NCBI RefSeq assembly: GCF_965644225.1
Contig: NZ_CBFFRJ010000101.1
Span: forward strand, 1-18,969
Direction of reading: 5' to 3'
Origin: CBFFRJ01 sp965644225
GTDB taxonomy: Bacteria > Pseudomonadota > Gammaproteobacteria > Enterobacterales > Enterobacteriaceae
Length of the DNA: 18,969 nucleotides
Part shown: positions 1-8,400 of the stretch, one piece after another
Layout of the letters: every line of letters starts with the position of its first letter
Position numbering within the stretch: the first letter of the stretch is position 1
Translations under genes and position numbers: made by a program
The notes under the pieces: model-generated
Told to the model about the DNA's origin: nothing
The model's database searches: none
What the model saw: only the letters and a program-made list of their open reading frames with translations

Positions 1-75
1 TCATACAGCTCAGCTAAGGTAAGGCTAATACAGATAAGGACTCCACTGAACCCCACCGATTAAATCGCACCTTCC
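1..75 (-). mobile_element. End of an IS5-like insertion sequence (partial)
   Basis: Read on the minus strand towards position 1, the segment begins with GGAAGGTGCG, which resembles the terminal inverted repeat of IS5-subgroup elements. The element continues beyond the window. It is identical, in inverted orientation, to the right end of the window; shared bases are 1-76 and the complement of 18893-18968. No transposase is visible. The IS5 assignment rests only on the tip and is recalled, not searched. The flank next to the tip (CAAG, minus strand) differs from the right one (CTGG), so these are not two sides of one insertion. Confidence 0.65.
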
Positions 76-243
76 CTTGTTGAATCCCGGCATTTCCTTG
101 GCCTCTACAGAAGAAAGATCAAAGACCGGCACACCATCAAACAGCTGTTCAAAGATAAGATCTCGTTTATGGCGATCTTTAAAGGGATCAGAAACTTTAG
201 CGATTTGGCGTTCTTCGTTAAATTGTCGGCCAAAATGCGCTAA
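76..243 (+). pseudogene. 3' remnant of an unidentified gene cut by the insertion sequence
   Basis: An open frame of 55 codons runs from the IS junction to a TAA at 241-243, sixteen bases before a hairpin that can serve as terminator for both converging genes. The visible end is basic and hydrophobic (ending LAFFVKLSAKMR) and uses rare Arg codons (AGA AGA), a composition seen in sugar-transferase or surface-polysaccharide genes, but I do not recognise the family. The opposite strand is also open here, yet it has no start codon and would have to begin after a terminator, so the plus reading is preferred. The 5' part and promoter lie outside the window or were lost. The coding status itself is moderately certain. 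Confidence 0.45.
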
Positions 244-258
244 CGCTGGCGCAGGTCG

Positions 259-284
259 AAAAATGGGAGGCCTGGCCTCCCATT
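259..284 (-). terminator. Rho-independent terminator after lapC, probably bidirectional
   Basis: A perfect 11-bp inverted repeat, AATGGGAGGCC at 262-272 and its complement at 274-284 with one base between, is followed on the minus strand by five T residues (259-263). It lies seven bases after the lapC stop. The plus-strand side has only a broken T tract, so termination of the truncated rightward gene here would be weaker. Confidence 0.8.
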
Positions 285-290
285 GTTATT

Positions 291-1655
291 TTATCTCTCA
301 CGGAAGGCTTCAGCTTTGGCCCGCAGTATGGGTTTGAGCAGATAGGCCAGAATCGTTTTCTTACCGGTAATAATATCCACTGAGGCGATCATCCCCGGAA
401 TGATAAGCAGCGGCTTATCATCCGTACCGAGGTGGTTTTTATCCGTGCGCAGTCGGATGATATAAAAACTTTTCCCGTCTTTATCGGTCACCGTGTCAGG
501 GCTGATCTGTTCAAGTTTGCCCTTTAATCCACCGTAGATGGTGTAATCGTAAGCGGTGAACTTCACGGTGGCTTCCTGGCCTGGACGCAAAAACGCAATG
601 TCCTGCGGACGCACTTTGGCCTCCACCAGCAGGGTGTCGTCCAGCGGGACAATCTCCACAAGGTCATTACCCGGCTGGATAACGCCGCCAATGGTATTAA
701 TCAGCAGTTGCTGAACCACCCCGCGTACTGGCGAGGTCACCAGCGTGCGGTTCACCCGGTCGGTAATCGCCTTGCCGGAAGCTTCAATCTTACTCAGATC
801 GGTTCTCGCCTCATTGAGTTGCCCCAGCGCTTCGCTGCGGTAACGGCCACGGGTTTCCCCCACCTTGCTTTCAATCTCTTTGATTGCGGCCTGAGCACGG
901 GGAATGGCGAGCACCACGGAGTCGAGCTGTCCCTGGGTTTCAACCCCGGCACGGCGCAGGCGCAGCATCTCCACTTTTGAAATCGCCCCTTTTGCCACCA
1001 GCGGCTCAGACATGCTGATCTCCTGCTGTTGCAACGCCAGGCTGCGGCGGTACTGGATGAGTTTCCCCTGGAAGTCGAGCAGTTCCTGGTTCTTCTGCAC
1101 TAGCTGCTCGTTAAGCCCGGCAATTTCGCTCTGGATGCGCTTGTTTAGACTGGCAAAAAGCTCCATTTCGCCACTGGCGATATCCGGCGCCTGTTTGATG
1201 ATTTCTGGCGACAGAGTCAGCGAGGTTGCATCATCGAGCTGGGCGGTCAGGCGCTGAATGCGCGCCTCCAGCGCCAGCCTGTCAGCCTCCGTTTCCCCGG
1301 CGTTGGAACGAAAACGGGTGTCGTCAAGGCGCAGCAGCGGCGCGCCAGCCTGCACCACTTCGCCTTCATGGACAAACACCTCAGCGATAATCCCGCCCTC
1401 AAGGTTTTGTACTTTTTGCAGGCGGGAAGAGGGAATGGCCCGCCCCTCGCCCTGCGTCACTTCATCAATACTGGCAAGCCCGGCCCAGATGATCATGGCA
1501 ATAAAGAAAGCGAAGATTGCCCACAGGGTCACACGCACCACTCGTGGAGCATCATCCAGCAGGGCTCTGTTGACCTCATTGGTGGTGAACGGCGTCGGCT
1601 GTTTATCTCCTGACAGCCAACTCATCAGGCGGCTAAGCGCATCAACGATTCGCAT
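291..1655 (-). CDS. lapC: LapC: HlyD-type membrane fusion protein of a type I secretion system
   Basis: This 454-residue periplasmic adaptor links the inner-membrane ABC transporter to the TolC-like outer-membrane channel, so the adhesin is exported in one step. The sequence shows a short cytoplasmic N-terminus, one membrane helix at about residues 41-62, and a lipoyl-like half-motif at about 78-110 (VQNLEGGIIAEVFVHEGEVV). A long Gln/Leu/Glu-rich coiled coil follows at about 118-290. The second lipoyl half and a beta-barrel (VRGVVQQLLINTIGGVIQPG and after) complete the usual HlyD family order. Length is normal for LapC/HlyD. The start ATG overlaps the last 14 bases of lapB, indicating translational coupling. 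It is the last gene of the leftward unit and is followed by a strong terminator. Family assignment is firm; LapC rather than another HlyD is inferred from the complete lap locus. Confidence 0.93.
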   Translation of the reverse strand: MRIVDALSRLMSWLSGDKQPTPFTTNEVNRALLDDAPRVVRVTLWAIFAFFIAMIIWAGLASIDEVTQGEGRAIPSSRLQKVQNLEGGIIAEVFVHEGEVVQAGAPLLRLDDTRFRSNAGETEADRLALEARIQRLTAQLDDATSLTLSPEIIKQAPDIASGEMELFASLNKRIQSEIAGLNEQLVQKNQELLDFQGKLIQYRRSLALQQQEISMSEPLVAKGAISKVEMLRLRRAGVETQGQLDSVVLAIPRAQAAIKEIESKVGETRGRYRSEALGQLNEARTDLSKIEASGKAITDRVNRTLVTSPVRGVVQQLLINTIGGVIQPGNDLVEIVPLDDTLLVEAKVRPQDIAFLRPGQEATVKFTAYDYTIYGGLKGKLEQISPDTVTDKDGKSFYIIRLRTDKNHLGTDDKPLLIIPGMIASVDIITGKKTILAYLLKPILRAKAEAFRER

Positions 1656-3828
1656 GAATTTGTCCCTTTTTCAGCGCACTCATCACGCTCTCTTTCGGGC
1701 CGTCGGCAATGATCCTGCCGTTATCGACAATAATCAGACGATCCACCAGCGACAGCAGAGAGGCGCGATGGGTGACCATCAATAAGGTCTTATTACTGAT
1801 GACCGGCGCCAGCGCTTTTTTGATCAGATCTTCACTGGTGTTATCCATGGAGCTGGTGGGTTCATCCATCAGCAGTACCGGCGGATCGAGCAACAGAGCC
1901 CGGGCCAGCGCCACCGCCTGCCGTTGCCCACCGGAGAGGCTCAAGCCGCGCTCACCCACCTGCATGTTGTAACCAGAAGGGTGACGGCGAGCGAACTCGT
2001 GCACCCCGGTCAGGGTAGCGGCGCGCATCATGGTCTCATCATCAACATAGCTGGCGCCGTGCACCAGGTTCTCGCGCAGGGTACCGTTAAACAGGTGGAT
2101 ATCCTGCGGCGCGTAACCAATATTATGCCGCAGGTCATGAACATCAATCTGGCGGATATCAATACCATCAATCAGCACGCTGCCGCCGTCCGGCTGGTAA
2201 AAACCGACCAGTAATTTAGCCAGCGAGCTTTTTCCTGAGCCGCTACGACCGATAATCCCCACCTTCTCACCGGGCTGAATCGTCAGCGAGATATTAGTGA
2301 GCGAGGTGTATTTATTGCCGGGATAGCAGAACGTCACATCACGCAGTTCAATCGCGCCGGAAAGGGTTTCGCGCTTCAGCGGCACTTCGCCATCCTGCAC
2401 TTCCTGCTCCAGCCCCATCATTCTGTCGATCGTGGCTTTGGTCATCCGGGCGCGCTGGTAACGGGTGATCAGGCTACATAGCTGGCCAATGGGCATCATG
2501 GCGCGGCGGTGCAGCAGGTAGCAGGCAATCAGCCCGCCCATACTCAGGTTGCCGCTAATAATGATGTAAACCCCGGCAACAATCATCGCCACCCCGCTGA
2601 ACTGCTGCAACCAGGAGGTAAAGTTCACCGCCACATAAGAGAGCGATTTCACCCGCAACTCCAGCTTACTGAGCTGGCCGGTAAGGTGCTCCCACTGGTA
2701 TTGCCGCTCGCTCTGGGCGTTATTGATCTTGATGGCGTCGAGCCCGGTGAGGGTCTCCACCAGCATCGCCTGGCGCTCATTCGCCAGTTGGTAGGTCTTT
2801 TGTACCCGCGACATCAGCGGGCGCTGAATAAGCCAGTTCACCAGCAGCGCCAGCGGGTAAGACAGCACCGGGATCAACACCAGCGGGCCGCCAATCACCC
2901 CGATGACCAGCAGGATCAACAGCGTAAAGGGAAAGTCGATAAATGCGGTCAGCGTCAGCGATGAGAGGAAATCCCGCACCGACTGGAACTCCTGGAAATT
3001 CTGCGCAAAGCTGCCCACGCGCTGGGGGCGAAGCTTCATCTTCATTCCCAGCAGCCGCTCAAACAGCGCCGATGAAACCACCAGATCGGTCTTTTTCCCC
3101 GCCAGGTCAAGGCAAACGCCCCGCAGTACCTTCAGCACAAAGTCGAACACAAACGCGATGCTGACGCCAATCGCCAGCACCCATAACGTAGCGGTCGCCT
3201 GGTTGGGCACCACCCGGTCATAGACGTTCATCACAAACAGTGGCGCGCTGAGAGCCACCAGGTTGACAAGAAAGCTGGCAACCATCGCGTCAATGTAGAG
3301 AAATTTCGACAGCTTAAGCGTGTCGCGGAACCAGTTGGTCGTGCGCGGTAAGGTCGCCGTCGGCTGGGCATCAAACTCGTGTTCCGGCGAGATAAAAATC
3401 GCCCTGCCGCTGTAATTTTCGCAAAGGGTCTCCCGCGACAGCGTAATTTCACTGCCTTCGGTTTCACTGGGCAGCAGGCGCGCCTGTTGCTGCGCATCCC
3501 AGCCAATCAGCACCGCCGTCTGGTTGTTTTTCAACAGCAGAACGGCCGGCAGCGACAGGGCGGTAATATGTTCCACCGGGCGTTGTACCACCCGCGCCTT
3601 TAGCCCTGCACGGCCGGCAGCGCGAGGAAAGGTCTCAAGGGTAAGCAGATGGGATTCCAGCGGCAGTCCGGTCGTCAGTACGTTGCGGCTGGTAGCGATA
3701 TTATGCAATTTGCAGATGATCATCAGGGCATCAAGCAGCGGATCATCATGGGCTTGCCGGGGATCCTGTCTGACCTGCGCCTGCGGGGAAACCTCGGCGT
3801 CACCAGGTAAGTCAATATCAGGCGTCAT
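1642..3828 (-). CDS. lapB: LapB: type I secretion ABC transporter with a C39-like N-terminal domain
   Basis: This 728-residue ATP-driven inner-membrane exporter powers secretion of the adhesin. Residues about 25-150 resemble a peptidase C39-like domain. The position expected for the catalytic Cys appears not to be Cys (the only nearby one, in MIICKLHNI, is shifted), so it is probably a non-cleaving substrate-docking domain, as in HlyB and LapB. A six-helix membrane region spans about 175-450. The ATPase carries Walker A GRSGSGKS (527-534), signature LSGGQ (631-635), Walker B VLLMDE (651-656) and H-loop His687. A clear Shine-Dalgarno (GAGG, six bases before ATG) supports the start. It overlaps lapC by 14 bases and is separated from lapE by a terminator-like hairpin, so its expression may be lower than that of the genes upstream. 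Confidence 0.94.
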   Translation of the reverse strand: MTPDIDLPGDAEVSPQAQVRQDPRQAHDDPLLDALMIICKLHNIATSRNVLTTGLPLESHLLTLETFPRAAGRAGLKARVVQRPVEHITALSLPAVLLLKNNQTAVLIGWDAQQQARLLPSETEGSEITLSRETLCENYSGRAIFISPEHEFDAQPTATLPRTTNWFRDTLKLSKFLYIDAMVASFLVNLVALSAPLFVMNVYDRVVPNQATATLWVLAIGVSIAFVFDFVLKVLRGVCLDLAGKKTDLVVSSALFERLLGMKMKLRPQRVGSFAQNFQEFQSVRDFLSSLTLTAFIDFPFTLLILLVIGVIGGPLVLIPVLSYPLALLVNWLIQRPLMSRVQKTYQLANERQAMLVETLTGLDAIKINNAQSERQYQWEHLTGQLSKLELRVKSLSYVAVNFTSWLQQFSGVAMIVAGVYIIISGNLSMGGLIACYLLHRRAMMPIGQLCSLITRYQRARMTKATIDRMMGLEQEVQDGEVPLKRETLSGAIELRDVTFCYPGNKYTSLTNISLTIQPGEKVGIIGRSGSGKSSLAKLLVGFYQPDGGSVLIDGIDIRQIDVHDLRHNIGYAPQDIHLFNGTLRENLVHGASYVDDETMMRAATLTGVHEFARRHPSGYNMQVGERGLSLSGGQRQAVALARALLLDPPVLLMDEPTSSMDNTSEDLIKKALAPVISNKTLLMVTHRASLLSLVDRLIIVDNGRIIADGPKESVMSALKKGQIHANR

Positions 3829-3846
3829 TCTCTGCCTCAGTGTGCT

Positions 3847-3890
3847 AAAAAAAGAGAGGGTTATTGCCGGTGATGATACCGGAAATAACC
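3847..3890 (-). terminator. Terminator-like hairpin inside the operon, between lapE and lapB
   Basis: Arms of 13 bases at 3859-3871 and 3878-3890 pair with one mismatch around a six-base loop. On the minus strand they are followed by CTCTC and then seven T residues (3847-3853). It sits after the lapE stop and before the lapB ribosome site. It has the form of a rho-independent terminator with a short gap before the T tract, so partial termination or 3'-end protection is likely. Confidence 0.65.
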
Positions 3891-3911
3891 CCGTCAGCCT
3901 TCAATATCGTT

Positions 3912-5261
3912 TTATTTTAACTCTGGTAATTCCGGCTGTGCGCGTTGCGCCTGCTCAAGCGGTTGCGATGCCGATGGAGCCTGAATATTCAGGCTTTTCA
4001 GCAGCTCGCCGGTACGGGCATTGATGCGATAAGTGGTAAACATCTCCACAAACTGCAACTCAACGTAACGACGCTGGGCGCTAAAGACTTCGTTTTCGCT
4101 GTCCAGCATATCCAGCAAGGTACGATCCCCCAGGCTGAACTGCTCCTGATAGGCGCTACGCACCGTCACGCTGCGATCGGCGTACTCTTTGGCGATCGGT
4201 GCCTGTTGCTCGGCGTTACGCAATGCGTTCCACGCCAGACGCAGTTCTTCGTTTAACTGGCGCTGGGCGTTGTTTTTCACATCCTGAGCCTCTTTCATTT
4301 TGTAGGCATAAGAGGTGAGCGTGGCATTGTCGCTGCCGCCGTTGTACAGGTTGTAGCGCATACGCAGCATCGCCTGCCATTCCTGATTATGCCCGCGCGT
4401 ACCGTCGATGTTGTTATCCATCGTCCGGCCCACTTCAACGTTCACATTCGGGTAAAAATGGGATTTCGCGGCTTCGTACTGCTGGCGGGTCGCTTCCACA
4501 TCAGAATCAGCCTGCTTGAGCAGCGGGCTGTTATCCAGCATGACGGTACGGGCGGCGTCCAGCGAGGCCGGAACTGCAATCTTCCCGGGGTTGACGAGGG
4601 TATCAGCCTCTTTGCCGGTCACGCTCTGGTAGTTGGCGCGGGAATCTTCGAGATTGGTTTGCTCAGTCAGCAGATTATTGCGCGCCTGCGCCAGACGCGC
4701 TTCCGCCTGGTCAAAGTCAGCCTGACGGCCTACGCCCTGCTGGGTACGCAGGCGGATCTGATCAAACACCCGCTCGTGATTTTTCAGGTTATCTTCTGCC
4801 AGCTGCACCATTTGCTGGCGCATCAGCACATCCAGATAGCTCTGGATAGTCTGCAACGCGGTGGTTTCACTGGTATTCATCACCGTCCAGGCGCGTGAGT
4901 TAACCGTGGCTTTCTGCCGCGCCACTTCACTGCTGGTCGCAAAGCCATTAAAGACGTTCTGCGTGAGGTTGATGGCAGACTCGCTGCGGTGCAGGTCACG
5001 TAAGTGATCGCCTGCCGCCCGGGTGCTGGCGTTATCGGTTTGCTCCCATCCGGTACCGGCCGTGAGATCCAGCGAAGGCAGATAGCCACCTTTGGCGGCG
5101 CGAAGATCCTGATCCGATGAATAGCGACTGTTTACCGACGCGTTCACTTCCGGGTGCGATAACAGGCTCTCTTTCACTGCCTGCTCGAGGGTTGTGGCCT
5201 GGCTTTGTGCAGCGCAAAGCATCAGCGCGGCACCCATAGTCACAGGGCTACGATATTTCAT
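3912..5261 (-). CDS. lapE: LapE: TolC-family outer-membrane channel of the type I secretion system
   Basis: This 449-residue protein should form the trimeric outer-membrane and periplasmic tunnel through which the adhesin leaves the cell. After a signal peptide of about 22 residues (MKYRSPVTMG to SQSQA, cleavage before TTLEQAV), two TolC-type repeats follow, rich in Gln/Ala/Asn coiled-coil helices (for example TLEQAVKESLLSHPEV, and LTQNVFNGFATSSEVARQ in the first half, YNLYNGGSDNA in the second). I chose the ATG at 5261 rather than an in-frame TTG seven codons upstream: the ATG begins a canonical signal peptide and has AAGGA at 5270-5274, eight bases away. It lies between the adhesin gene and lapB, as expected for its secretion partner. 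TolC-family assignment is firm; the dedicated LapE role is inferred from context. Confidence 0.92.
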   Translation of the reverse strand: MKYRSPVTMGAALMLCAAQSQATTLEQAVKESLLSHPEVNASVNSRYSSDQDLRAAKGGYLPSLDLTAGTGWEQTDNASTRAAGDHLRDLHRSESAINLTQNVFNGFATSSEVARQKATVNSRAWTVMNTSETTALQTIQSYLDVLMRQQMVQLAEDNLKNHERVFDQIRLRTQQGVGRQADFDQAEARLAQARNNLLTEQTNLEDSRANYQSVTGKEADTLVNPGKIAVPASLDAARTVMLDNSPLLKQADSDVEATRQQYEAAKSHFYPNVNVEVGRTMDNNIDGTRGHNQEWQAMLRMRYNLYNGGSDNATLTSYAYKMKEAQDVKNNAQRQLNEELRLAWNALRNAEQQAPIAKEYADRSVTVRSAYQEQFSLGDRTLLDMLDSENEVFSAQRRYVELQFVEMFTTYRINARTGELLKSLNIQAPSASQPLEQAQRAQPELPELK

Positions 5262-5269
5262 TCCTGTCG

Positions 5270-5274
5270 TCCTT
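5270..5274 (-). promoter_or_regulatory. Ribosome binding site fixing the lapE start
   Basis: AAGGA on the minus strand lies eight bases before the ATG at 5259-5261. It falls inside the extension that would be coded if translation began at the TTG at 5280-5282, which argues against that longer form. Confidence 0.6.
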
Positions 5275-5400
5275 TTCGTCAAATCCCTGATTGTGGGTCA
5301 CTGTCCATCAGAGAAAATGCCATTAAACCAGAGGGGGAAAAGCGTCCTGGCTATTTTTGTCAAACAGCATCCTTCGTCTGACCTGAACTCAGTGATTGTG

Positions 5401-5434
5401 CGCCGCGCCGCATCCCGAAAGACGCGGCGCGGCG
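5401..5434 (-). other. GC-rich hairpin between the adhesin gene and lapE
   Basis: A perfect 11-bp stem of only G and C (CGCCGCGCCGC at 5401-5411, its complement at 5424-5434) with a 12-base loop lies five bases after the adhesin stop. No T tract follows, so it is not a typical rho-independent terminator. A role in mRNA 3'-end stability or in lowering downstream expression fits its place between an abundant secreted protein and its exporter genes. The rest of 5262-5439 shows no gene. Confidence 0.6.
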
Positions 5435-5439
5435 GCCTG

Positions 5440-8400
5440 TTATGAAACGTCTTCGGGTTTCGAAATCAGGCTATCCATCATCTCTTCATTACCGGCATGG
5501 TAGCTGTCAGTACCTGCTGTCTCGCCACCTTCGGCCGGGACATGTTCAGGCTCCGTCGGCCCATCCGTTGCATCGCTCTGCGGGCCTGCCTGAATCATCG
5601 TGCTGAGATCGTTATGCTCCTCATCATGGATGATATCGCTGAAGCTCAGCGGCTCATCCGAACCGGGGCTGGCGCTCTGAATATCAGCGGTCGTTGCCGT
5701 GGCATCATGCGACTCATCTCCCGATGTCGTCTGACTGGCGCTATCCGCGCTTGCGGTCTCGCTCTGGCTTTGCGTAGATTCGGCACTGTCCGGCGTGAGC
5801 ATCAGGTTCTCGTCATCGATTAACGATGCGCTGTGCTCCTCCGTCGTCGCGCTATGGCTGGTATCTTCACTTTGCGAGTCGGTCGTTTCGCTGCTGGCCA
5901 TCCGCGCGCTGCTGCTGTCCGTGTCAGTATGATTTTCGTCGGTAAGCTGGCTGGTCGTCATATGGCTGTCATCAGCGATATCGTCAGCATGATCCGCCGT
6001 GCTGAGATCCGTGTGACTGTCGCTGACATACTGCCCACCCTCTTCGCCATCAAAGGTGAAATGGGTATCGTGCTGATCGGCCGCGGTGGAATCCACATCC
6101 AGGGTGATATCACCCAGCGCCTCTTTACCGTCCGGCACCTCAACACTCACCTGCCCGGTGAAGTGGGTCGTTTCGTTATCAAAGGTCAGAACGTAGACCT
6201 TATTCACAGCGTCATAACTGACATCGACGTAATTACCGGTGAAGGTCGCATTTTCCGGGATCCCGCTTAAGGTCACGGAATTGAGATGGTCGCTGCTGTC
6301 TGAACTTTCCAGATTCACATCCAGATTCAGCGTCACCGAATAACTGACGGTGGTACTTCCGCCGTGGGTGGAAGACGGCCCGTCGCCAAATACCACCCCT
6401 TCAATACCATTCGCATTCTGGAATGGCGATTGATGAGTCGTATTATCAACGACATGGAGATTGTCGATATCGTTGTTCTGGTGGTTCTGCGGGTGATCGA
6501 CGCCGGTCACGGTGTAATCTTTGCTCTCACCGCTAACAAAGATATAGTCCTTGCCGACACTGCTTTCCGCCAGCCCCTGGTTGCCGGTAATACCGTTCAG
6601 CGGCACAAAATTATACTGGCTGTTAGACCAGTCGCTCTGCTGGTAGTAGCCGCCGGTATGCTCGCCAACAACAAAGATATCGGTATGGCCAGCAGAGCCG
6701 GGAACATTGCTGGCATTGGCGTTACCGCTGCTGGTGTAATAGTGGATCTGATCCGGGCTACTGGACTTAGGCACCGCATCGCCAGCGATTTTGCCATCCG
6801 GGCTATCCGGCGTCAGCCAGATGTGAACGTTATCGCCAATCGCGACGATCACCCCGTTCTGGATATCGTATCCATTCGGGTTTTTGCTGCCGCCGTTAAT
6901 ATGAGTAACTTCGTTATCTGAGGTATCCGCCGTTTTATCACCTGGGGTGACAGTTACAGTCAGCTTCACATCGGCGTCTGAGTCGGAGTCAGCATCCGCG
7001 TCGGCGTCTGCATCAGAGTCGGAATCGGAATCGGAATCGGCATCAGCATCCGCATCGGCGTCTGCATCAGAGTCGGAGTCGGAATCGGAATCGGCATCAG
7101 CATCCGCATCGGCGTCTGCATCAGAGTCGGAGTCGGAGTCAGAGTCAGAGTCAGAGTCAGAGTCGGAATCGGCATCCGCATCGGCGTCTGCATCAGAGTC
7201 AGAGTCAGAGTCAGAGTCAGAGTCAGAGTCAGCATCAGCATCTGAATCAGAGTCGGAATCGGAATCGGAATCGGCATCGGCGTCCGAATCAGAGTCGGAA
7301 TCGGCATCCGCGTCGGCGTCTGCATCAGAGTCAGAATCGGAGTCAGCATCCGCATCGGCGTCGGCATCGGCGTCCGAATCAGAGTCGGCATCTGAATCAG
7401 AGTCGGAATCGGCATCAGCATCGGCGTCTGAATCAGAGTCAGAGTCAGAGTCAGCATCCGCATCGGCGTCTGCATCAGAATCGGCATCGGCATCCGCGTC
7501 GGCGTCCGAATCAGAGTCGGAGTCGGCATCCGCATCGGCGTCTGCATCAGAGTCGGAGTCTGCATCCGCGTCGGCGTCTGCATCAGAGTCAGAGTCAGCA
7601 TCCGCATCGGCGTCTGAATCAGAGTCGGAATCAGCATCCGCATCCGCATCCGCATCAGCGTCTGCATCAGAGTCGGAATCGGCATCCGCATCGGCGTCTG
7701 CATCAGAGTCGGAATCGGCATCCGCATCGGCGTCTGAATCAGAGTCGGAATCAGCATCCGCATCAGCGTCCGAATCAGAGTCGGAATCAGCATCCGCGTC
7801 TGCATCTGCATCAGAGTCAGAATCAGCATCCGCATCGGCGTCAGAGTCGGAGTCTGCATCAGAGTCAGAATCAGCATCCGCATCTGCATCGGCGTCTGCA
7901 TCAGAATCGGAGTCAGCATCCGCATCTGCATCGGCGTCTGCATCAGAATCGGAGTCAGCATCCGCATCCGCGTCTGCATCAGAGTCGGAGTCAGCATCTG
8001 CATCCGCATCCGCATCCGAATCAGAGTCGGAGTCAGCATCCGCGTCTGCATCCGCGTCGGCATCTGCATCAGAGTCAGAATCAGCATCCGCATCGGCGTC
8101 AGAGTCGGAGTCTGCATCAGAGTCAGAGTCTGAATCAGCATCAGCATCAGCATCGGCATCAGCATCAGCATCAGCGTCAGCATCAGCATCCGCATCCGCA
8201 TCCGCATCCGCATCAGAATCCGCATCGGCGTCTGAATCATCCGCAGCGAGATCGTTAGCAGTATCAAGGAGGGTTAATTCTTCCGGCCGCTGGTCATCCG
8301 GAAAATCAAGGCCGACCGTGGGGTAACCCGCAGTGGGATCAACAATCTCGCCGGTTAAATCGAGCACCACATGCGTATGGGAGCCACCGCCGCTACCGCC

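Noticed and set aside
77..258. Open minus-strand frame containing a stretch such as FEQLFDGVPVFDLSS
   Set aside because: It looks protein-like but has no start codon, begins just after the lapC terminator, and overlaps a plus-strand frame that ends properly before the same hairpin.
5354..5362. Minus-strand TTGACA as a promoter for lapE
   Set aside because: The -35 match is exact, but at 16-18 bases there is only a T/C-rich stretch with no acceptable -10 element.
6970..8238. Repeat tract as a CRISPR array or satellite
   Set aside because: It has a strict coding period with no spacers, and the frame continues into unique sequence on both sides.
6947..8326. Long plus-strand open frame of Ser/Glu/Ala repeats, and a second minus-strand frame of Met/Leu/Thr repeats, across the repeat tract
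   Set aside because: Both are produced by the six-base period of the adhesin gene, which keeps several frames open. Neither has a ribosome site or sensible domains at its ends.
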